Assembly (NCBI RefSeq): GCF_001591585.1
Contig: NZ_BCVE01000005.1
Location: 1-64,000, forward strand
Length of the DNA: 64,000 nt
Origin: Niallia circulans NBRC 13626
GTDB taxonomy: Bacteria > Bacillota > Bacilli > Bacillales > Cytobacillaceae
Direction: 5' to 3'
Shown here: one piece after another, positions 7,996 to 17,650 of the stretch
Numbering within the stretch: position 1 is the stretch's first letter
Layout of the letters: each line of letters starts with the position of its first letter
Translations under genes and position numbers: made by a program
Notes under the pieces: generated by a model
Seen by the model: only the letters and a program-made list of their open reading frames with translations
Told to the model about the DNA's origin: nothing
The model's database searches: none

Positions 7996-8682
7996 TTAAC
8001 GAACTTCTACCCAACCGTTTTTAATAGCAACAACTACTGCTTGTGTACGGTCGTTCACATTCATTTTTTGTAAAATATTACTTACATGGTTTTTAACCGT
8101 TTTTTCACTAATAAATAGTGCCTCTCCGATTCCTCGGTTACTTTTTCCATCAGCAAGAAGCTGTAAAACTTCACACTCACGTCTTGTTAACAAGTGCAAT
8201 GGTCTTCTAATTTCTACTACTTGTACATGATGTTCATCCGAGTTTGCATTCTCTATTGCTAAACGGCGATATTCATTAACGAGATTATGGGTTACTTTCG
8301 GGTGTAAATAAGACCCTCCATCTGCTACTACCTTAACTGCTTCAATTAATGCATCTGCATCCATTTCCTTAAGCAGATAACCGCTCGCACCTGTTTTAAG
8401 GGCATGGGTTACGTAGTTTTCATCATCATGTATAGATAGGATGATGACTTTTGTTTCTGGAAATTTCTCTAGTAATTGTCTTGTTGCCTCTACACCATTA
8501 ATGGTAGGCATATTTATATCCATGATTGTTACGTCGGGTTGGTATTCTTCGATTAGCTGAATAGCTTGTGTACCATCGTCTCCTTCAGCTACTACTTCGA
8601 AGCTCGATTCGAAGTCGAGAATTCTTTTTACCCCTTCTCTAAATAATTGGTGATCGTCAATAATAACTATCCTTGTAGTCAA
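7996..8682 (-). CDS. degU: DegU, two-component response regulator
   Basis: DegU controls exoenzymes, competence, motility and biofilm genes in Bacillus. The 228-residue protein has a receiver domain with the phospho-acceptor aspartate in [10 protein letters not shown] (about residue 56), the conserved threonine/serine in VIILSIHD, and the lysine in GYLLKEM. It ends with a LuxR/NarL-type helix-turn-helix ([15 protein letters not shown]...[13 protein letters not shown]). Length and motifs match DegU closely. Its partner degS lies upstream, 189 bp away. That gap is wider than usual and leaves room for a separate degU promoter. Confidence 0.97.
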   Translation of the reverse strand: MTTRIVIIDDHQLFREGVKRILDFESSFEVVAEGDDGTQAIQLIEEYQPDVTIMDINMPTINGVEATRQLLEKFPETKVIILSIHDDENYVTHALKTGASGYLLKEMDADALIEAVKVVADGGSYLHPKVTHNLVNEYRRLAIENANSDEHHVQVVEIRRPLHLLTRRECEVLQLLADGKSNRGIGEALFISEKTVKNHVSNILQKMNVNDRTQAVVVAIKNGWVEVR

Positions 8683-8871
8683 CTGCTCCGCCTCCCTTAT
8701 TTTCTTTAAGCTCTTTTCGTCACAATGTTATTTTTGGCAGGAAATGAACTTCTTGCTTTCCTCTCCACACACTACTTGATAGGAGTCAAGCATCCTCCAA
8801 TCCATTCAACACAAAAATGTTAAACTTCATTTTGGTTAAAATAACATACTTCTCGAAAACAGTCATTCTTA

Positions 8872-10011
8872 TCATCTAATAGGAACGTTGATCATAACAA
8901 TGGTTCCAACTCCAAGTTTGGAATCAATGGTTAATTCCCCATCCAGTAGTTCTACTCTTTCTTTCATCCCAATTAAACCAAAGGATTCTTCTTTTTTCTC
9001 ATTCTTATCGAATCCTTTTCCATTATCCTTAACTAAGACGATAATTTGCTCCATTCGTAATTCTACTTTTACGGAGATATTAGATGCTTCTGCATGCTTT
9101 AAAGCATTTTGGACTGATTCTTGAACTAAGCGAAAAATTGCAACTTCATATTTGCTTGGAAGTCTTGTTTCTTTTCCGATGGTGGCAAACTCAATTTTTA
9201 TTGAGTCATGATACTCTTCTGTTGTTTTCAAATATTTTTTTAGGGTCGGAATAAGGCCAAGATCATCTAAAGCCATTGGACGAAGATCATAAATAATTCG
9301 TCTTACCTCATATAATGCACTTCGTACCATCACTTTTAAATTTCTGATTTCTTCAAAGGCCTCTTTCGCCCCACGCTCTTTATATATTCTTTCCACTAAG
9401 TCAGAGCGCATCATTACATTTGCCATCATTTGTGCAGGACCATCGTGTATTTCTCGAGAAAGTCTTTTCTTCTCTTCTTCCTGGGCACCAATAATTTTCA
9501 GTCCGAAATCCTGCTTTTGTTTGGCGTCTTCGATTACTTCGCCAACTTGCTTTAAATCACTAACCAAATAATTCATCACGACAGAAATTTGTGTGACCAG
9601 ATGTTCTGCCCGCTTAATGGTTTCATCTAGACCTAACAATCGACGCTCTAAATCATCGCGGCGTTCTCGATACTGCTTTTCTAAGTGCCGATTCACACTT
9701 AAATCCATTTGCAGTGTATGTGCTCTTTCATAAGCCTCACGTACTTCTTCTTCTGAGTATTCATTAAAATGCTTACTGACTTCTGATAAGCGTTTACGAG
9801 CAAACCGAGACTGGATTTCTAGCTTGTCTCCTTTTTCTATCGTTTCTAATACAAGAACTTTCATTTCTTTTAATTCTTCGGTAAGGGTTTCATAATCTTG
9901 TCTACATTGTTCTCCAATACGAAAAATTTCATCTTTGCTTGAACCAACGGTTTTAATCATTTGTTCTACAATATAATCTAACGTTTTTGTGTCAAATTTC
10001 CTTATCAACAT
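8872..10011 (-). CDS. degS: DegS, cytoplasmic sensor histidine kinase
   Basis: DegS phosphorylates and dephosphorylates DegU. The start is placed at the ATG at 10011 (MLIRKFDTKTLD), with GGAGG seven bases upstream; it aligns with the usual DegS N-terminus, and a longer frame to 10053 is unlikely. The 379-residue protein has no membrane segment. It has an N-terminal coiled-coil sensor with the DUF/DegS signature (DEIFRIGEQCRQDYE, RERRDDLERRLLGL), then the HisKA_3 phosphoacceptor in RLSREIHDGPAQMMANVMMR. The HATPase domain shows N, G1 and G2 motifs (ESVQNALKHAE, VKDNGKGF, GLIGMKERV). Confidence 0.96.
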   Translation of the reverse strand: MLIRKFDTKTLDYIVEQMIKTVGSSKDEIFRIGEQCRQDYETLTEELKEMKVLVLETIEKGDKLEIQSRFARKRLSEVSKHFNEYSEEEVREAYERAHTLQMDLSVNRHLEKQYRERRDDLERRLLGLDETIKRAEHLVTQISVVMNYLVSDLKQVGEVIEDAKQKQDFGLKIIGAQEEEKKRLSREIHDGPAQMMANVMMRSDLVERIYKERGAKEAFEEIRNLKVMVRSALYEVRRIIYDLRPMALDDLGLIPTLKKYLKTTEEYHDSIKIEFATIGKETRLPSKYEVAIFRLVQESVQNALKHAEASNISVKVELRMEQIIVLVKDNGKGFDKNEKKEESFGLIGMKERVELLDGELTIDSKLGVGTIVMINVPIR

Positions 10012-10568
10012 ATTTAATTCCTCCAAAAAGGCTAAAACCCTTCCAACATCCATTATTATTTTAGCTTGAAAGTTAATAATATGTTTAATTCATCGAAAAA
10101 TAAATTAAAATCGTTATTTTGACATATATCACCCTATATGAAACCATGTCCGAAGACCTATTAACATCAAGAATCACTGTGAAAAAGTATGTAAAAATGC
10201 AATAATACAATTTTATCCTATTCTAAACAAAAAACAAAGTAAAAGAAAATAGATTGATAAGGCGCCTGTAATCAAAGATTCGTAAGCCTCTGCATGAAAT
10301 ATAGCCTATACCATATGTAGCGGGTCTTTTCGAGCATGGAGTTTTACTTATTATATCATGCTTGCAAAATCGCTATATTAAGATTTGATTACAAAGCGAA
10401 CAATAATTGAAGAATAAACAATGTCGAATTATAATGAAATAAGACTAATTATCGATTTTCTACTAATTTTTTATAGAAAATGGTTACAAAAAATGACTTA
10501 TATAACGAACAAATAAGATGAAATCGCCAATATTAGTGGAAAGAGATACAAAGAAAGGAGCTGCCAAT
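10012..10568. other. Intergenic region between divergent degS and yvyE
   Basis: About 550 AT-rich bases must hold the divergent promoters. A GC-richer patch at about 10258-10400 can form local hairpins (for example around GAGCATGG...CATGCTTG), but I do not recognise it as a known RNA. I see no supported ORF. Confidence 0.4.
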
Positions 10569-11201
10569 ATGCTTCCTTCCTATCTTACTGTACCTAGCTA
10601 CGGAGAATATGAACTAATTATTCAAAAATCACGCTTTATTGCTCATATCGCTCGAACAGAAACAGAAGAAGCAGCACAGGCTTTCATAGGAGAAATCAAG
10701 AAAAAACATAAAGACGCAACACATAATTGTTCTGCTTACTTAATCGGAGAACATGATCAAATTCAAAAAGCAAACGATGATGGGGAACCGAGTGGCACAG
10801 CAGGAGTACCAATTCTTGAGGTCCTGAAGAAAAAAGGTCTGAAAGATACAACAGTTGTTGTTACCCGTTATTTTGGAGGTATTAAGCTTGGTGCAGGGGG
10901 GCTTATTCGTGCTTATGGAAAAACAACCTCTGAAGGATTAGCAAATATCGGTATTGTTGAAAGAAAGTTGAAACAAATAGTCAGTGTATCCATCGAGTAT
11001 CACTTACTTGGTAAAATAGAAAATGAATTACGTTCATCGAACTATGAAATTAAAGATATTCATTATTTAGAAAATGTCGAAATTGATGTCTTTGTGGATT
11101 CTGATGAGGTAGAGACTTATACGGATTGGATAACTGACTTAACAAATGGACAAGGTATTATAAAAGAAAAAGACACCTTGTACGCAGAAACCCTCATTTG
11201 A
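10569..11201 (+). CDS. yvyE: YvyE, YigZ/IMPACT-family protein
   Basis: This family, related to eukaryotic IMPACT, is thought to act on translation or RNA; the function in bacteria is unsettled. The start is the ATG at 10569 (MLPSYLTVPSYGEYE), with AAAGGAG upstream; an in-frame ATG at 10518 has no such site. The 210-residue product shows the N-terminal family motif KKSRFIAH-like IIQKSRFIAHIART, HNCSAYLIG, DDGEPSGTAGVPIL and VVTRYFGGIKLGAGGLIRAYG, then a DUF1949-like C-terminal domain. It sits between degS and tagU as in B. subtilis. Confidence 0.94.
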   Translation: MLPSYLTVPSYGEYELIIQKSRFIAHIARTETEEAAQAFIGEIKKKHKDATHNCSAYLIGEHDQIQKANDDGEPSGTAGVPILEVLKKKGLKDTTVVVTRYFGGIKLGAGGLIRAYGKTTSEGLANIGIVERKLKQIVSVSIEYHLLGKIENELRSSNYEIKDIHYLENVEIDVFVDSDEVETYTDWITDLTNGQGIIKEKDTLYAETLI

Positions 11202-11330
11202 ATTTTTTACAATTAATACAAAAATATACCTGGAATAGAAATAAACTACTAATTTACGTTAAAGAGAGATAGAGGTAAGATAGTATGTATGTTTTCATTC
11301 CGTTATTTCTTAATTCAAAAAGGAGAACTT

Positions 11331-12419
11331 ATGGCAAATAATACAAGAGAAACTTTAATAAAGGATACAAAGAAAAAGAAACGAAAAAAAATTAAGCTAT
11401 TTATTTTTGTCCCATTGCTGGTTATTATCTTAGCCGGAATTGGTTATGGAGCTACCTTATATTCAAAGGCAAAATCAGTGGTAGATGATTCTTATGAGCC
11501 AATTGACCGTGATTCTAAAAGGGATGCAAAAGTGGATCCAAACATCGATGACGTTTCAATTTTATTCATTGGAGTAGATGACAGTGAGAAAAGATCGAGC
11601 AAATCCGGCACAACCCGATCTCGTTCCGATGCTCTCATGCTTGCTACTTTAAATGAGAAAGAAAAATCCGTTAAATTGCTGAGCATCCCACGTGATTCTT
11701 ATGTATATATTCCTGAACGCGGCTATTCTGATAAAATTACTCATGCCCATTATTTCGGCGGGGTTTCGTCAACCTTAGACACAGTGGAAGAATTGCTAGA
11801 TATTCCTGTTGATTATTATGTAAAAATGAATTTCGATGCCTTTATGGATGTAGTAGATGCATTAGGTGGAATTGATGTCGATGTTCCAGTAACATTTACG
11901 GAACAAAACTCAAAGGATAAAGCAGGCGCCATTCATCTTGAAAAAGGCTATCAAGAATTGGACGGCGAACAAGCACTTGCCCTTGCAAGAACAAGAAAAA
12001 TTGATAATGACATTGAACGTGGGAAAAGACAACAATTAATCATGCAAGCCATTATGAAAAAAGCAGTCTCTATCGAGGGAATAACCAAGTATTCAAAAGT
12101 GATGGAAGCGATAGGAAGCAATATGACAACAGACTTATCATTCAGCGATATACAATCTCTAATTGCTTATGCAACTGCAGATAATGGTTTACAAGTGGAG
12201 ACACTAACGCTAGCTGGAACCGACGGTCGTGTCGATAATAAATACATTTATCAATTAGATGAAACAGCACTTGCAGAAACAAAATCGATTCTGCAGCAGC
12301 ATTTAGGCATAAGCAGTAACCAACTATCCAATTCAGACAAACCGAATGATTCGGAAAATACTACTGATTTAAACAGTACCGTGGAAACAGATACCACATC
12401 CGATAAGGTAAATTATTAA
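11331..12419 (+). CDS. tagU: LytR-CpsA-Psr (LCP) family teichoic acid ligase, TagU type
   Basis: LCP proteins transfer undecaprenyl-linked wall teichoic acid to peptidoglycan outside the membrane. The ATG at 11331 (MANNTRETL) with AAAGGAG eight bases upstream is preferred over 11289. The 362-residue protein has a basic cytoplasmic tail, one membrane segment (about residues 23-43) and an extracellular LCP domain (FIGVDD, RSDALMLATLN, LLSIPRDSYVYIP, KITHAHYFGG, RTRKIDNDIERGKRQQ). Those arginines and aspartates bind the lipid pyrophosphate. The C-terminal 40 residues are Ser/Thr/Asn-rich and disordered. A second LCP gene is at 19125. Position next to yvyE matches B. subtilis tagU. Confidence 0.9.
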   Translation: MANNTRETLIKDTKKKKRKKIKLFIFVPLLVIILAGIGYGATLYSKAKSVVDDSYEPIDRDSKRDAKVDPNIDDVSILFIGVDDSEKRSSKSGTTRSRSDALMLATLNEKEKSVKLLSIPRDSYVYIPERGYSDKITHAHYFGGVSSTLDTVEELLDIPVDYYVKMNFDAFMDVVDALGGIDVDVPVTFTEQNSKDKAGAIHLEKGYQELDGEQALALARTRKIDNDIERGKRQQLIMQAIMKKAVSIEGITKYSKVMEAIGSNMTTDLSFSDIQSLIAYATADNGLQVETLTLAGTDGRVDNKYIYQLDETALAETKSILQQHLGISSNQLSNSDKPNDSENTTDLNSTVETDTTSDKVNY

Positions 12420-12427
12420 ATAATATA

Positions 12428-12463
12428 AATGCATCAAGCTTCCAAAGCATGGTGCATTTTTTA
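12428..12463 (+). terminator. Terminator of tagU-type gene
   Basis: A hairpin (AAATGCA...AAGCTT against AAGCATGGTGCATTT, imperfect) ends in a T-run 10-40 bases after the stop. Confidence 0.7.
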
Positions 12464-12662
12464 TTTATATCATAAAATAAAAAAATTCTGCGTAAATCCT
12501 CATTGAAAATGAATTAGAATGGCTATAAATAAACTATACAACTACCTGCTGACTAAAAAATTTATTTCAGCATTATAATTTTTAAGTAAAATGTCAACAC
12601 TATACCTAATAGAAAAAGCAAACATATTTTGTAAAGGAAATACAAAGTAATGAGGTGCTAGT

Positions 12663-12800
12663 ATGTTGAAAAAAATGTTAACCTACTTAAATGGAGCAAT
12701 TGAAAGACCATTATTTACGGATAATGAACCTAGTATTTGGAATGAATTAGAAGATGATTTTTACGATGAGGAATTAGACGAAAAGCACAGACTTTTATAA
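12663..12800 (+). CDS. Small acidic protein, 45 residues
   Basis: The ATG at 12663 follows GAGGTG at suitable distance. The product (MLKKMLTYLNGAIERPLF...) is basic at the start and strongly acidic in the second half (ELEDDFYDEELDE). There is no membrane segment. It is flanked by terminators on both sides, with its own hairpin 37 bp after the stop, so it looks like an independent unit. I do not recognise the family. Confidence 0.55.
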   Translation: MLKKMLTYLNGAIERPLFTDNEPSIWNELEDDFYDEELDEKHRLL

Positions 12801-12836
12801 TCATGCTATTATTATTTACTTCTAGATACCATATAC

Positions 12837-12868
12837 AACTGTAGATGAATTGCTCTACAGTTTTTTTC
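12837..12868 (+). terminator. Terminator after the 45-residue ORF
   Basis: AACTGTAG (12837-12844) pairs with CTACAGTT (12854-12862 region), followed by seven T. Confidence 0.8.
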
Positions 12869-13021
12869 TGTTTCTTCCCCATTTATCCCTTTCTTAATCT
12901 GCCAGCAATATCCACATTCATTTACCATTAGAATATGATAGAATCATAGTAATTCCTCTTAGGTAAAAGAAATAATTTTTTTAATAGATTCCTAGTTTAC
13001 GACAATTAAATAAAGGAGAAA

Positions 13022-15400
13022 ATGATGATAAAAAAAACACTATCATTGTTGTTGTCACTTGTCTTGCTTCTTTCTTTCCTTCCTGTTTTTGAACACAGCA
13101 TCTACGCGAGCGTTGCTGAACCACTAGTACATGTTAAGTTAAAGAATTATCTTGGTAATAAAACAGTAATTTCCCTTACCTCCTCTGGTACCTATAAAAC
13201 TGGTGATGGTAAAGTATCTATAAATAGCAACACAGAATATATGGTTAAGCTAGAACAATCAAAATTAAAGCTATATCAAGGAAGCCAGCTTCTTTCTGAG
13301 TCTACTTCGTTTACTTTGGCTCCTTCTGATCCAAACAGCTACTTAACAATTAATAATCGTTCCTATAAAGGATCTTTTGAATTTATCATGGAAACAATCA
13401 GCGGAAAAACATATATTCGCCCAATTAATACAGTAGGGATAGAAGATTATCTTAAAGGGGTTGTGCCTCGTGAAATGCCTGCCCTGTGGAATATCGAAGC
13501 ATTAAAAGCACAGGCAGTTGCTGCCAGAACTTATTCTTGGAATTACGGCGGTCAAACCATTACCGATACCATTAATCACCAAGTGTATGGCGGATTAACT
13601 GATTCTCATCCTAATTCTGATAATGCAGTGGAGGCAACTACTGGACAGGTCTTAAAATATGGCAGCAAATTAATCGATGCTGTATTCTCAGCAAGTAATG
13701 GTGGCGTAATGGAGTCTGCTAAAAATGTTTGGGGCTATGAATATGCCTATTTACAAAATGGTGCTGATTCCTTTGATAACAACTATAGTTGGGAATTCAG
13801 CCTACAAAAAACACAAATCGATATGAAAGATAAAGATTTAGCTAATCCAGACGCATGGTGGAAAACGACTTCAGAAAAAGATACAAAAATTGTCAGTCTT
13901 ATAAAAAGTTGGCTAAATAATAATAGCTATAAAGATAAAGATATCAAAATTGTTTCTATTCCGACCCTTGCGTTTAATAATCCTTCGTCCACAACCCGAG
14001 TAACAACAGGTTCAATAACAGTTCAGTTTTATGTGAAGGATATAAAAGATAAAGACGGGAACCTTATTTTACAAGAAGTGAAACAAGCAAATGTGGCAGC
14101 TTCTAAAGTTAGAGCAATAATTGGTGTAGATACGTTAAAGAGTTATCTTATTACAAAAAGCGCTTCTAGTACCACTGCACATAGTGTTGCTGGAAAGGGG
14201 TATGGCCATGGCGTAGGTTTAAGTCAATATGGTGCAAATGGTCGTGCTAATAGTGGCCAAAAATACAGTGATATTCTTTCATTCTATTATCCAAGCGCTA
14301 ATTTAGTAACGGAATATATCCAGTCTGAGATTACCACTCCTGTGATAACAGATACAAAGGCTATTTTCGCGAACACGAATGACACAGTCAGCGTTTTCTT
14401 TTCTATCAATAAAACAGCCAATACGACTGTAAGAGTAAAAGATAGTACTGGTATAGTGGTTGCAACTCTTTTAAATAACGCAGCTTTACATGCTGGTAAC
14501 TACAACTATACTGCCAATGTAGCAAACTGGAACAACGGCAGCTATACAGCTGAAATAATTGCAACCGACAGCAATAAGCAAACAGCAACAGCTCATGCTG
14601 TAGTTCAAGTTGCAAAACTAGCAGCACCATCGATTAGTTCCAGTACTACCAAATACGATAAAGATGCTAACAAAGTCGTTGCTTCCTTTCATGTTAACCA
14701 AGCAACAAAGACAACGGTTATTGTGAAAGATAGCAATCATAAAGCAGTGAAAACATTAGCCAACAATCAATCTTTAACAGCGGGGTATCATTCCTTTACT
14801 TGGGATGTAGCAAATGTGAACAATGGAGCCTATACGTTTGAAATTACTTCGATAAATAGCGCTAATAAAAAGCAAACAGTTAAACAAAGTTTCACTCTTA
14901 AGAAAACAGTAGTACAAGCTCCAATTATTAACAATGTAAAAACATCCTATGATACATCAGGAAATAAAATAAAGGTGAGCTTCCATGTGAACCAAGCTTC
15001 TAACACAACCGTAAAAATTGTAAACAACAAAAATAAGGTCGTTAAAACACTTGCTTCTAATACATCATTAAAGTCAGGATCCTCTTCCTATACATGGAGT
15101 GTTGGAAGCACGAGTGACGGGTTCTATTCAGCAACAATTGAATCGGTAAATATAAGCAAGCTAAAGAAATCTGTTTCTAAAAAGTTCACTCTCTATAAAG
15201 TAAAAACTGGAACTGTTAAAGCAAGCAAGCTCAATATTAGACAGAAGTCCTCTACATCATCCAAGGTAGTTGGGTCAATTCCAAACGATAAGAAAGTAAC
15301 TATTTATGAAAAAAGCGGTTCTTGGTATAAAGTGAAATATGGAAAAGTAACTGGCTATGTATCCACAAAGTATGTAAAAAATGTAAAGGAAAGAAAGTAA
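13022..15400 (+). CDS. Secreted SpoIID/LytB-domain protein with three Ig-like repeats and SH3 domain
   Basis: Related to B. subtilis LytB (amidase modifier) and SpoIID (lytic transglycosylase). Two ATG codons lie in tandem at 13022 and 13025 after AAAGGAG. The 792-residue product has a signal peptide (to about residue 30, ending near SIYAS). The SpoIID domain spans about residues 130-420, with EDYLKGVVPREMPALW, AVAARTY and GKGYGHGVGLSQYGANGRA. Three homologous FlgD/Ig-like beta domains of about 95 residues follow (PVITDTKAIF, APSISSSTTKY, APIINNVKTSY). A bacterial SH3b domain ends the protein (SKLNIRQKSSTSSKVVGSI). It likely acts in or on the cell wall. The catalytic-type glutamate of SpoIID in PREMPALW is present. 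Confidence 0.88.
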   Translation: MMIKKTLSLLLSLVLLLSFLPVFEHSIYASVAEPLVHVKLKNYLGNKTVISLTSSGTYKTGDGKVSINSNTEYMVKLEQSKLKLYQGSQLLSESTSFTLAPSDPNSYLTINNRSYKGSFEFIMETISGKTYIRPINTVGIEDYLKGVVPREMPALWNIEALKAQAVAARTYSWNYGGQTITDTINHQVYGGLTDSHPNSDNAVEATTGQVLKYGSKLIDAVFSASNGGVMESAKNVWGYEYAYLQNGADSFDNNYSWEFSLQKTQIDMKDKDLANPDAWWKTTSEKDTKIVSLIKSWLNNNSYKDKDIKIVSIPTLAFNNPSSTTRVTTGSITVQFYVKDIKDKDGNLILQEVKQANVAASKVRAIIGVDTLKSYLITKSASSTTAHSVAGKGYGHGVGLSQYGANGRANSGQKYSDILSFYYPSANLVTEYIQSEITTPVITDTKAIFANTNDTVSVFFSINKTANTTVRVKDSTGIVVATLLNNAALHAGNYNYTANVANWNNGSYTAEIIATDSNKQTATAHAVVQVAKLAAPSISSSTTKYDKDANKVVASFHVNQATKTTVIVKDSNHKAVKTLANNQSLTAGYHSFTWDVANVNNGAYTFEITSINSANKKQTVKQSFTLKKTVVQAPIINNVKTSYDTSGNKIKVSFHVNQASNTTVKIVNNKNKVVKTLASNTSLKSGSSSYTWSVGSTSDGFYSATIESVNISKLKKSVSKKFTLYKVKTGTVKASKLNIRQKSSTSSKVVGSIPNDKKVTIYEKSGSWYKVKYGKVTGYVSTKYVKNVKERK

Positions 15401-15426
15401 GCCTCACTTCTTTTCTTCTCCATTAT

Positions 15427-15458
15427 AAAAGACCTCTTATAATAAGAGGCCTTTTTAT
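15427..15458. terminator. Bidirectional terminator between the SpoIID-like gene and tagO
   Basis: AAAAGACCTCTTAT pairs with ATAAGAGGCCTTTTT. It lies between convergent genes and abuts the tagO stop. Confidence 0.85.
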
Positions 15459-16519
15459 TATCTATTCTTCTCAGTTGAATACCTTATGTCATTAATAAAT
15501 TTTAAAATCGGCTTATAGTTTTTTCCTACTAATCCAATCTTTTCTACAATTAATTCAATTATTAATAAAACAGTGGCTATTAAGAGGATTGCTCCCCATA
15601 CTTTTGCCATAGAGAAAATGACTGCAACTAGTCCAAAAAATGATGCCATTGCATATATTATTATAACGGTTTGTCTATGCGTAAAACCAATATTTAGTAA
15701 ACAATGATGTAAATGAGACCTGTCCGGGGCCGTTAATGGCTGCTTATTAACTAATCGACGAATTATCGCAAAGAATGTATCCGAAATAGGAACTCCTAAA
15801 ATAATAACCGGAATAATAAAGGAGATTAACGTTACATTTTTAAAACCTAGCAGAGACATTACACCAATGATATAACCGAGAAATAACGCACCCGTATCTC
15901 CGAGGAAAATCTTTGCAGGATAAAAGTTGAAAAATAAAAATCCAAGTGTACTTGCTAAAACGATGGAGGAAATTGCAATTACATACCCATTTCCCATGAT
16001 CATTGCCATACCAGTGATAGTAAACAAGGCAATACAGGATACACCTGATGCTAGACCATCTAAACCATCAATTAAATTAATCGCATTCGTTACGCCGACA
16101 ATCCAAAGAATCGTAATCGGTATATCCAAGAATCCAAATTCTAGCTGGCCACCGAATGGCAAGTTGATAAATTCAACTTGTACACCGCCCCATACAACGA
16201 CTATTACTGCAGCGATTGCTTGAGCAGCAAGTTTAATCTTTGCTGAAAGGGTATAAATATCATCTAATATACCCGTTATTATAATAATTACACTACCAAT
16301 CAATATTGGATAATGATAGGCCTTATCTGGGTTAATTACTAAAGCACCGATGACAAAACTAATATATATTGCTAAACCACCCATACGTGGCATGATCTTT
16401 TGATGTACTTTTCGTTTCTCTGGTTTATCCATTGCTCCAACTTTAAACGCAAGCTTCTTCACTAGTGGTGTCAGTAAGATAGAAGCAATAAAACATACCA
16501 CAAGCATTATATAAATCAT
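15458..16519 (-). CDS. tagO: TagO, UDP-GlcNAc:undecaprenyl-phosphate GlcNAc-1-phosphate transferase
   Basis: This enzyme commits GlcNAc to the lipid carrier, the first step of wall teichoic acid synthesis, and is the target of tunicamycin. The 353-residue integral membrane protein has about eleven hydrophobic segments. Family motifs are PRMGGLAIY (about residue 45), NLIDGLDGLASG (about 148, with the catalytic aspartates), FLGDTGALFLGYI (about 207) and the HLHHCLLNIGF histidine motif. It reads opposite to the SpoIID-like gene. Neighbours tagH and tagG read the same way but behind a separate terminator. Confidence 0.95.
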   Translation of the reverse strand: MIYIMLVVCFIASILLTPLVKKLAFKVGAMDKPEKRKVHQKIMPRMGGLAIYISFVIGALVINPDKAYHYPILIGSVIIIITGILDDIYTLSAKIKLAAQAIAAVIVVVWGGVQVEFINLPFGGQLEFGFLDIPITILWIVGVTNAINLIDGLDGLASGVSCIALFTITGMAMIMGNGYVIAISSIVLASTLGFLFFNFYPAKIFLGDTGALFLGYIIGVMSLLGFKNVTLISFIIPVIILGVPISDTFFAIIRRLVNKQPLTAPDRSHLHHCLLNIGFTHRQTVIIIYAMASFFGLVAVIFSMAKVWGAILLIATVLLIIELIVEKIGLVGKNYKPILKFINDIRYSTEKNR

Positions 16520-16762
16520 GGAGATCCTCCCTAATGCCTCTCATAACGTATATTTTTAGGCATCTGTCTATTCTTGCATATAATCGAGATTTATTATAAC
16601 ACAATACTATCTTGCTTGGTTTAATAAATTCCACTCTTATTTAACATTTATATTACATTTTTTTAATCCTAAATAAACATAACTTGATTATTATTATATA
16701 TGACGTGGTCCACTTTAGGAAAGTTTCAACCTAAAGCATAATTTTTTCATCTCTGCCCTATT

Positions 16763-16797
16763 AAAAATAAAACCGCTCTAACAGATAGAACGGTTTT
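16763..16797 (-). terminator. Terminator of the tagGH operon (within the 16520-16827 gap)
   Basis: On the minus strand AAAACCGTTCTA pairs with TAGAGCGGTTTT and a T-rich tract follows, 30 bp after the tagH stop. The rest of the 308-bp gap upstream of tagO is AT-rich promoter DNA with no supported gene. Confidence 0.85.
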
Positions 16798-16827
16798 ACA
16801 AGGTACTAATAGAGACAAGCTTTCTCC

Positions 16828-17637
16828 TTAGACCTTTCCTACAAATGCAGGATCACTTCTTTTTTTCAGCCCAGCTTCTTGAAATTCTTTTTTTTGTTTC
16901 GGAGTTAATTTTTTATACTCTGCTAAAAATTTCTCATATGCTGGCATTACTTCTTCAATACTGCCGATCATTTTCACTTCGCCATGCTCTAGCCAAACAC
17001 CTTTTTCGCAGAATTGTTTCATCTGGCCGATTGAATGGCTGACAAAGAACATCGTTTTCCCGCGCTTTTTAAACTCATTCATTTTGTCCAAACATTTCTC
17101 CGCAAATGCTTTATCCCCTACTGACAATGCCTCATCAATAATTAATACATCTGGATCTGTATGAACAGAAATCGCAAAGCCAAGACGGGACTTCATCCCA
17201 CTTGAATAAGATTTCACTGGCTGATCAATAAATTTCCCTAACTCTGAAAACTCGATAATTTCTGGCTCAAGCTCTTTAATTTGATCTTTTGTAAATCCAA
17301 GCATCAAACACTTTAGCTCTATATTCTCACGGCCTGTTAATTCGCCGTTCACACCAGCAGATACTGCAATCAGAGATGCCTGTCCATCAATTTCTACCTC
17401 ACCAGAAGTTTGGGGAACAATCCCCGCAATAATATTAGATAATGTTGATTTGCCGGAACCATTGACACCTACAAAGCCAATAACATCCCCCTTCTCTGCT
17501 TCAAAACTAACATCTTTTAAAGCAAAAAAGGGTTCTCCGTAACTTTTCGGAAGAAATATATCTTTTAGTTTCTCCGAATTGTTTTTATATAATTTATATC
17601 TTTTTGTTAAATTTTTAACGATTACAGACTTTTCCAT
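16828..17637 (-). CDS. tagH: TagH, teichoic acid ABC exporter ATPase
   Basis: This ATPase powers flipping of lipid-linked teichoic acid by TagG. The start is the ATG at 17637 (MEKSVIVKNLTKRYKLY) with AGGAGG seven bases upstream; a longer frame to 17664 would overlap tagG. The 269-residue product has Walker A GVNGSGKST, the signature YSSGMKSRLGFAIS, Walker B DVLIIDEALSVGD and switch histidine SHS. It lacks the long C-terminal extension with membrane segment seen in B. subtilis TagH and resembles the shorter TarH type. It starts 13 bp after the tagG stop. Confidence 0.93.
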   Translation of the reverse strand: MEKSVIVKNLTKRYKLYKNNSEKLKDIFLPKSYGEPFFALKDVSFEAEKGDVIGFVGVNGSGKSTLSNIIAGIVPQTSGEVEIDGQASLIAVSAGVNGELTGRENIELKCLMLGFTKDQIKELEPEIIEFSELGKFIDQPVKSYSSGMKSRLGFAISVHTDPDVLIIDEALSVGDKAFAEKCLDKMNEFKKRGKTMFFVSHSIGQMKQFCEKGVWLEHGEVKMIGSIEEVMPAYEKFLAEYKKLTPKQKKEFQEAGLKKRSDPAFVGKV

Positions 17638-17650
17638 ACGGGACCTCCTA

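Noticed and set aside
10258-10400. Possible structured RNA upstream of yvyE
   Set aside because: GC-richer patch with short hairpins, but no motif of a known riboswitch or T-box could be matched.
16443-16634. Minus-strand 63-codon frame upstream of tagO
   Set aside because: It overlaps the tagO start in another frame, has a composition typical of a shadow frame and no ribosome site.
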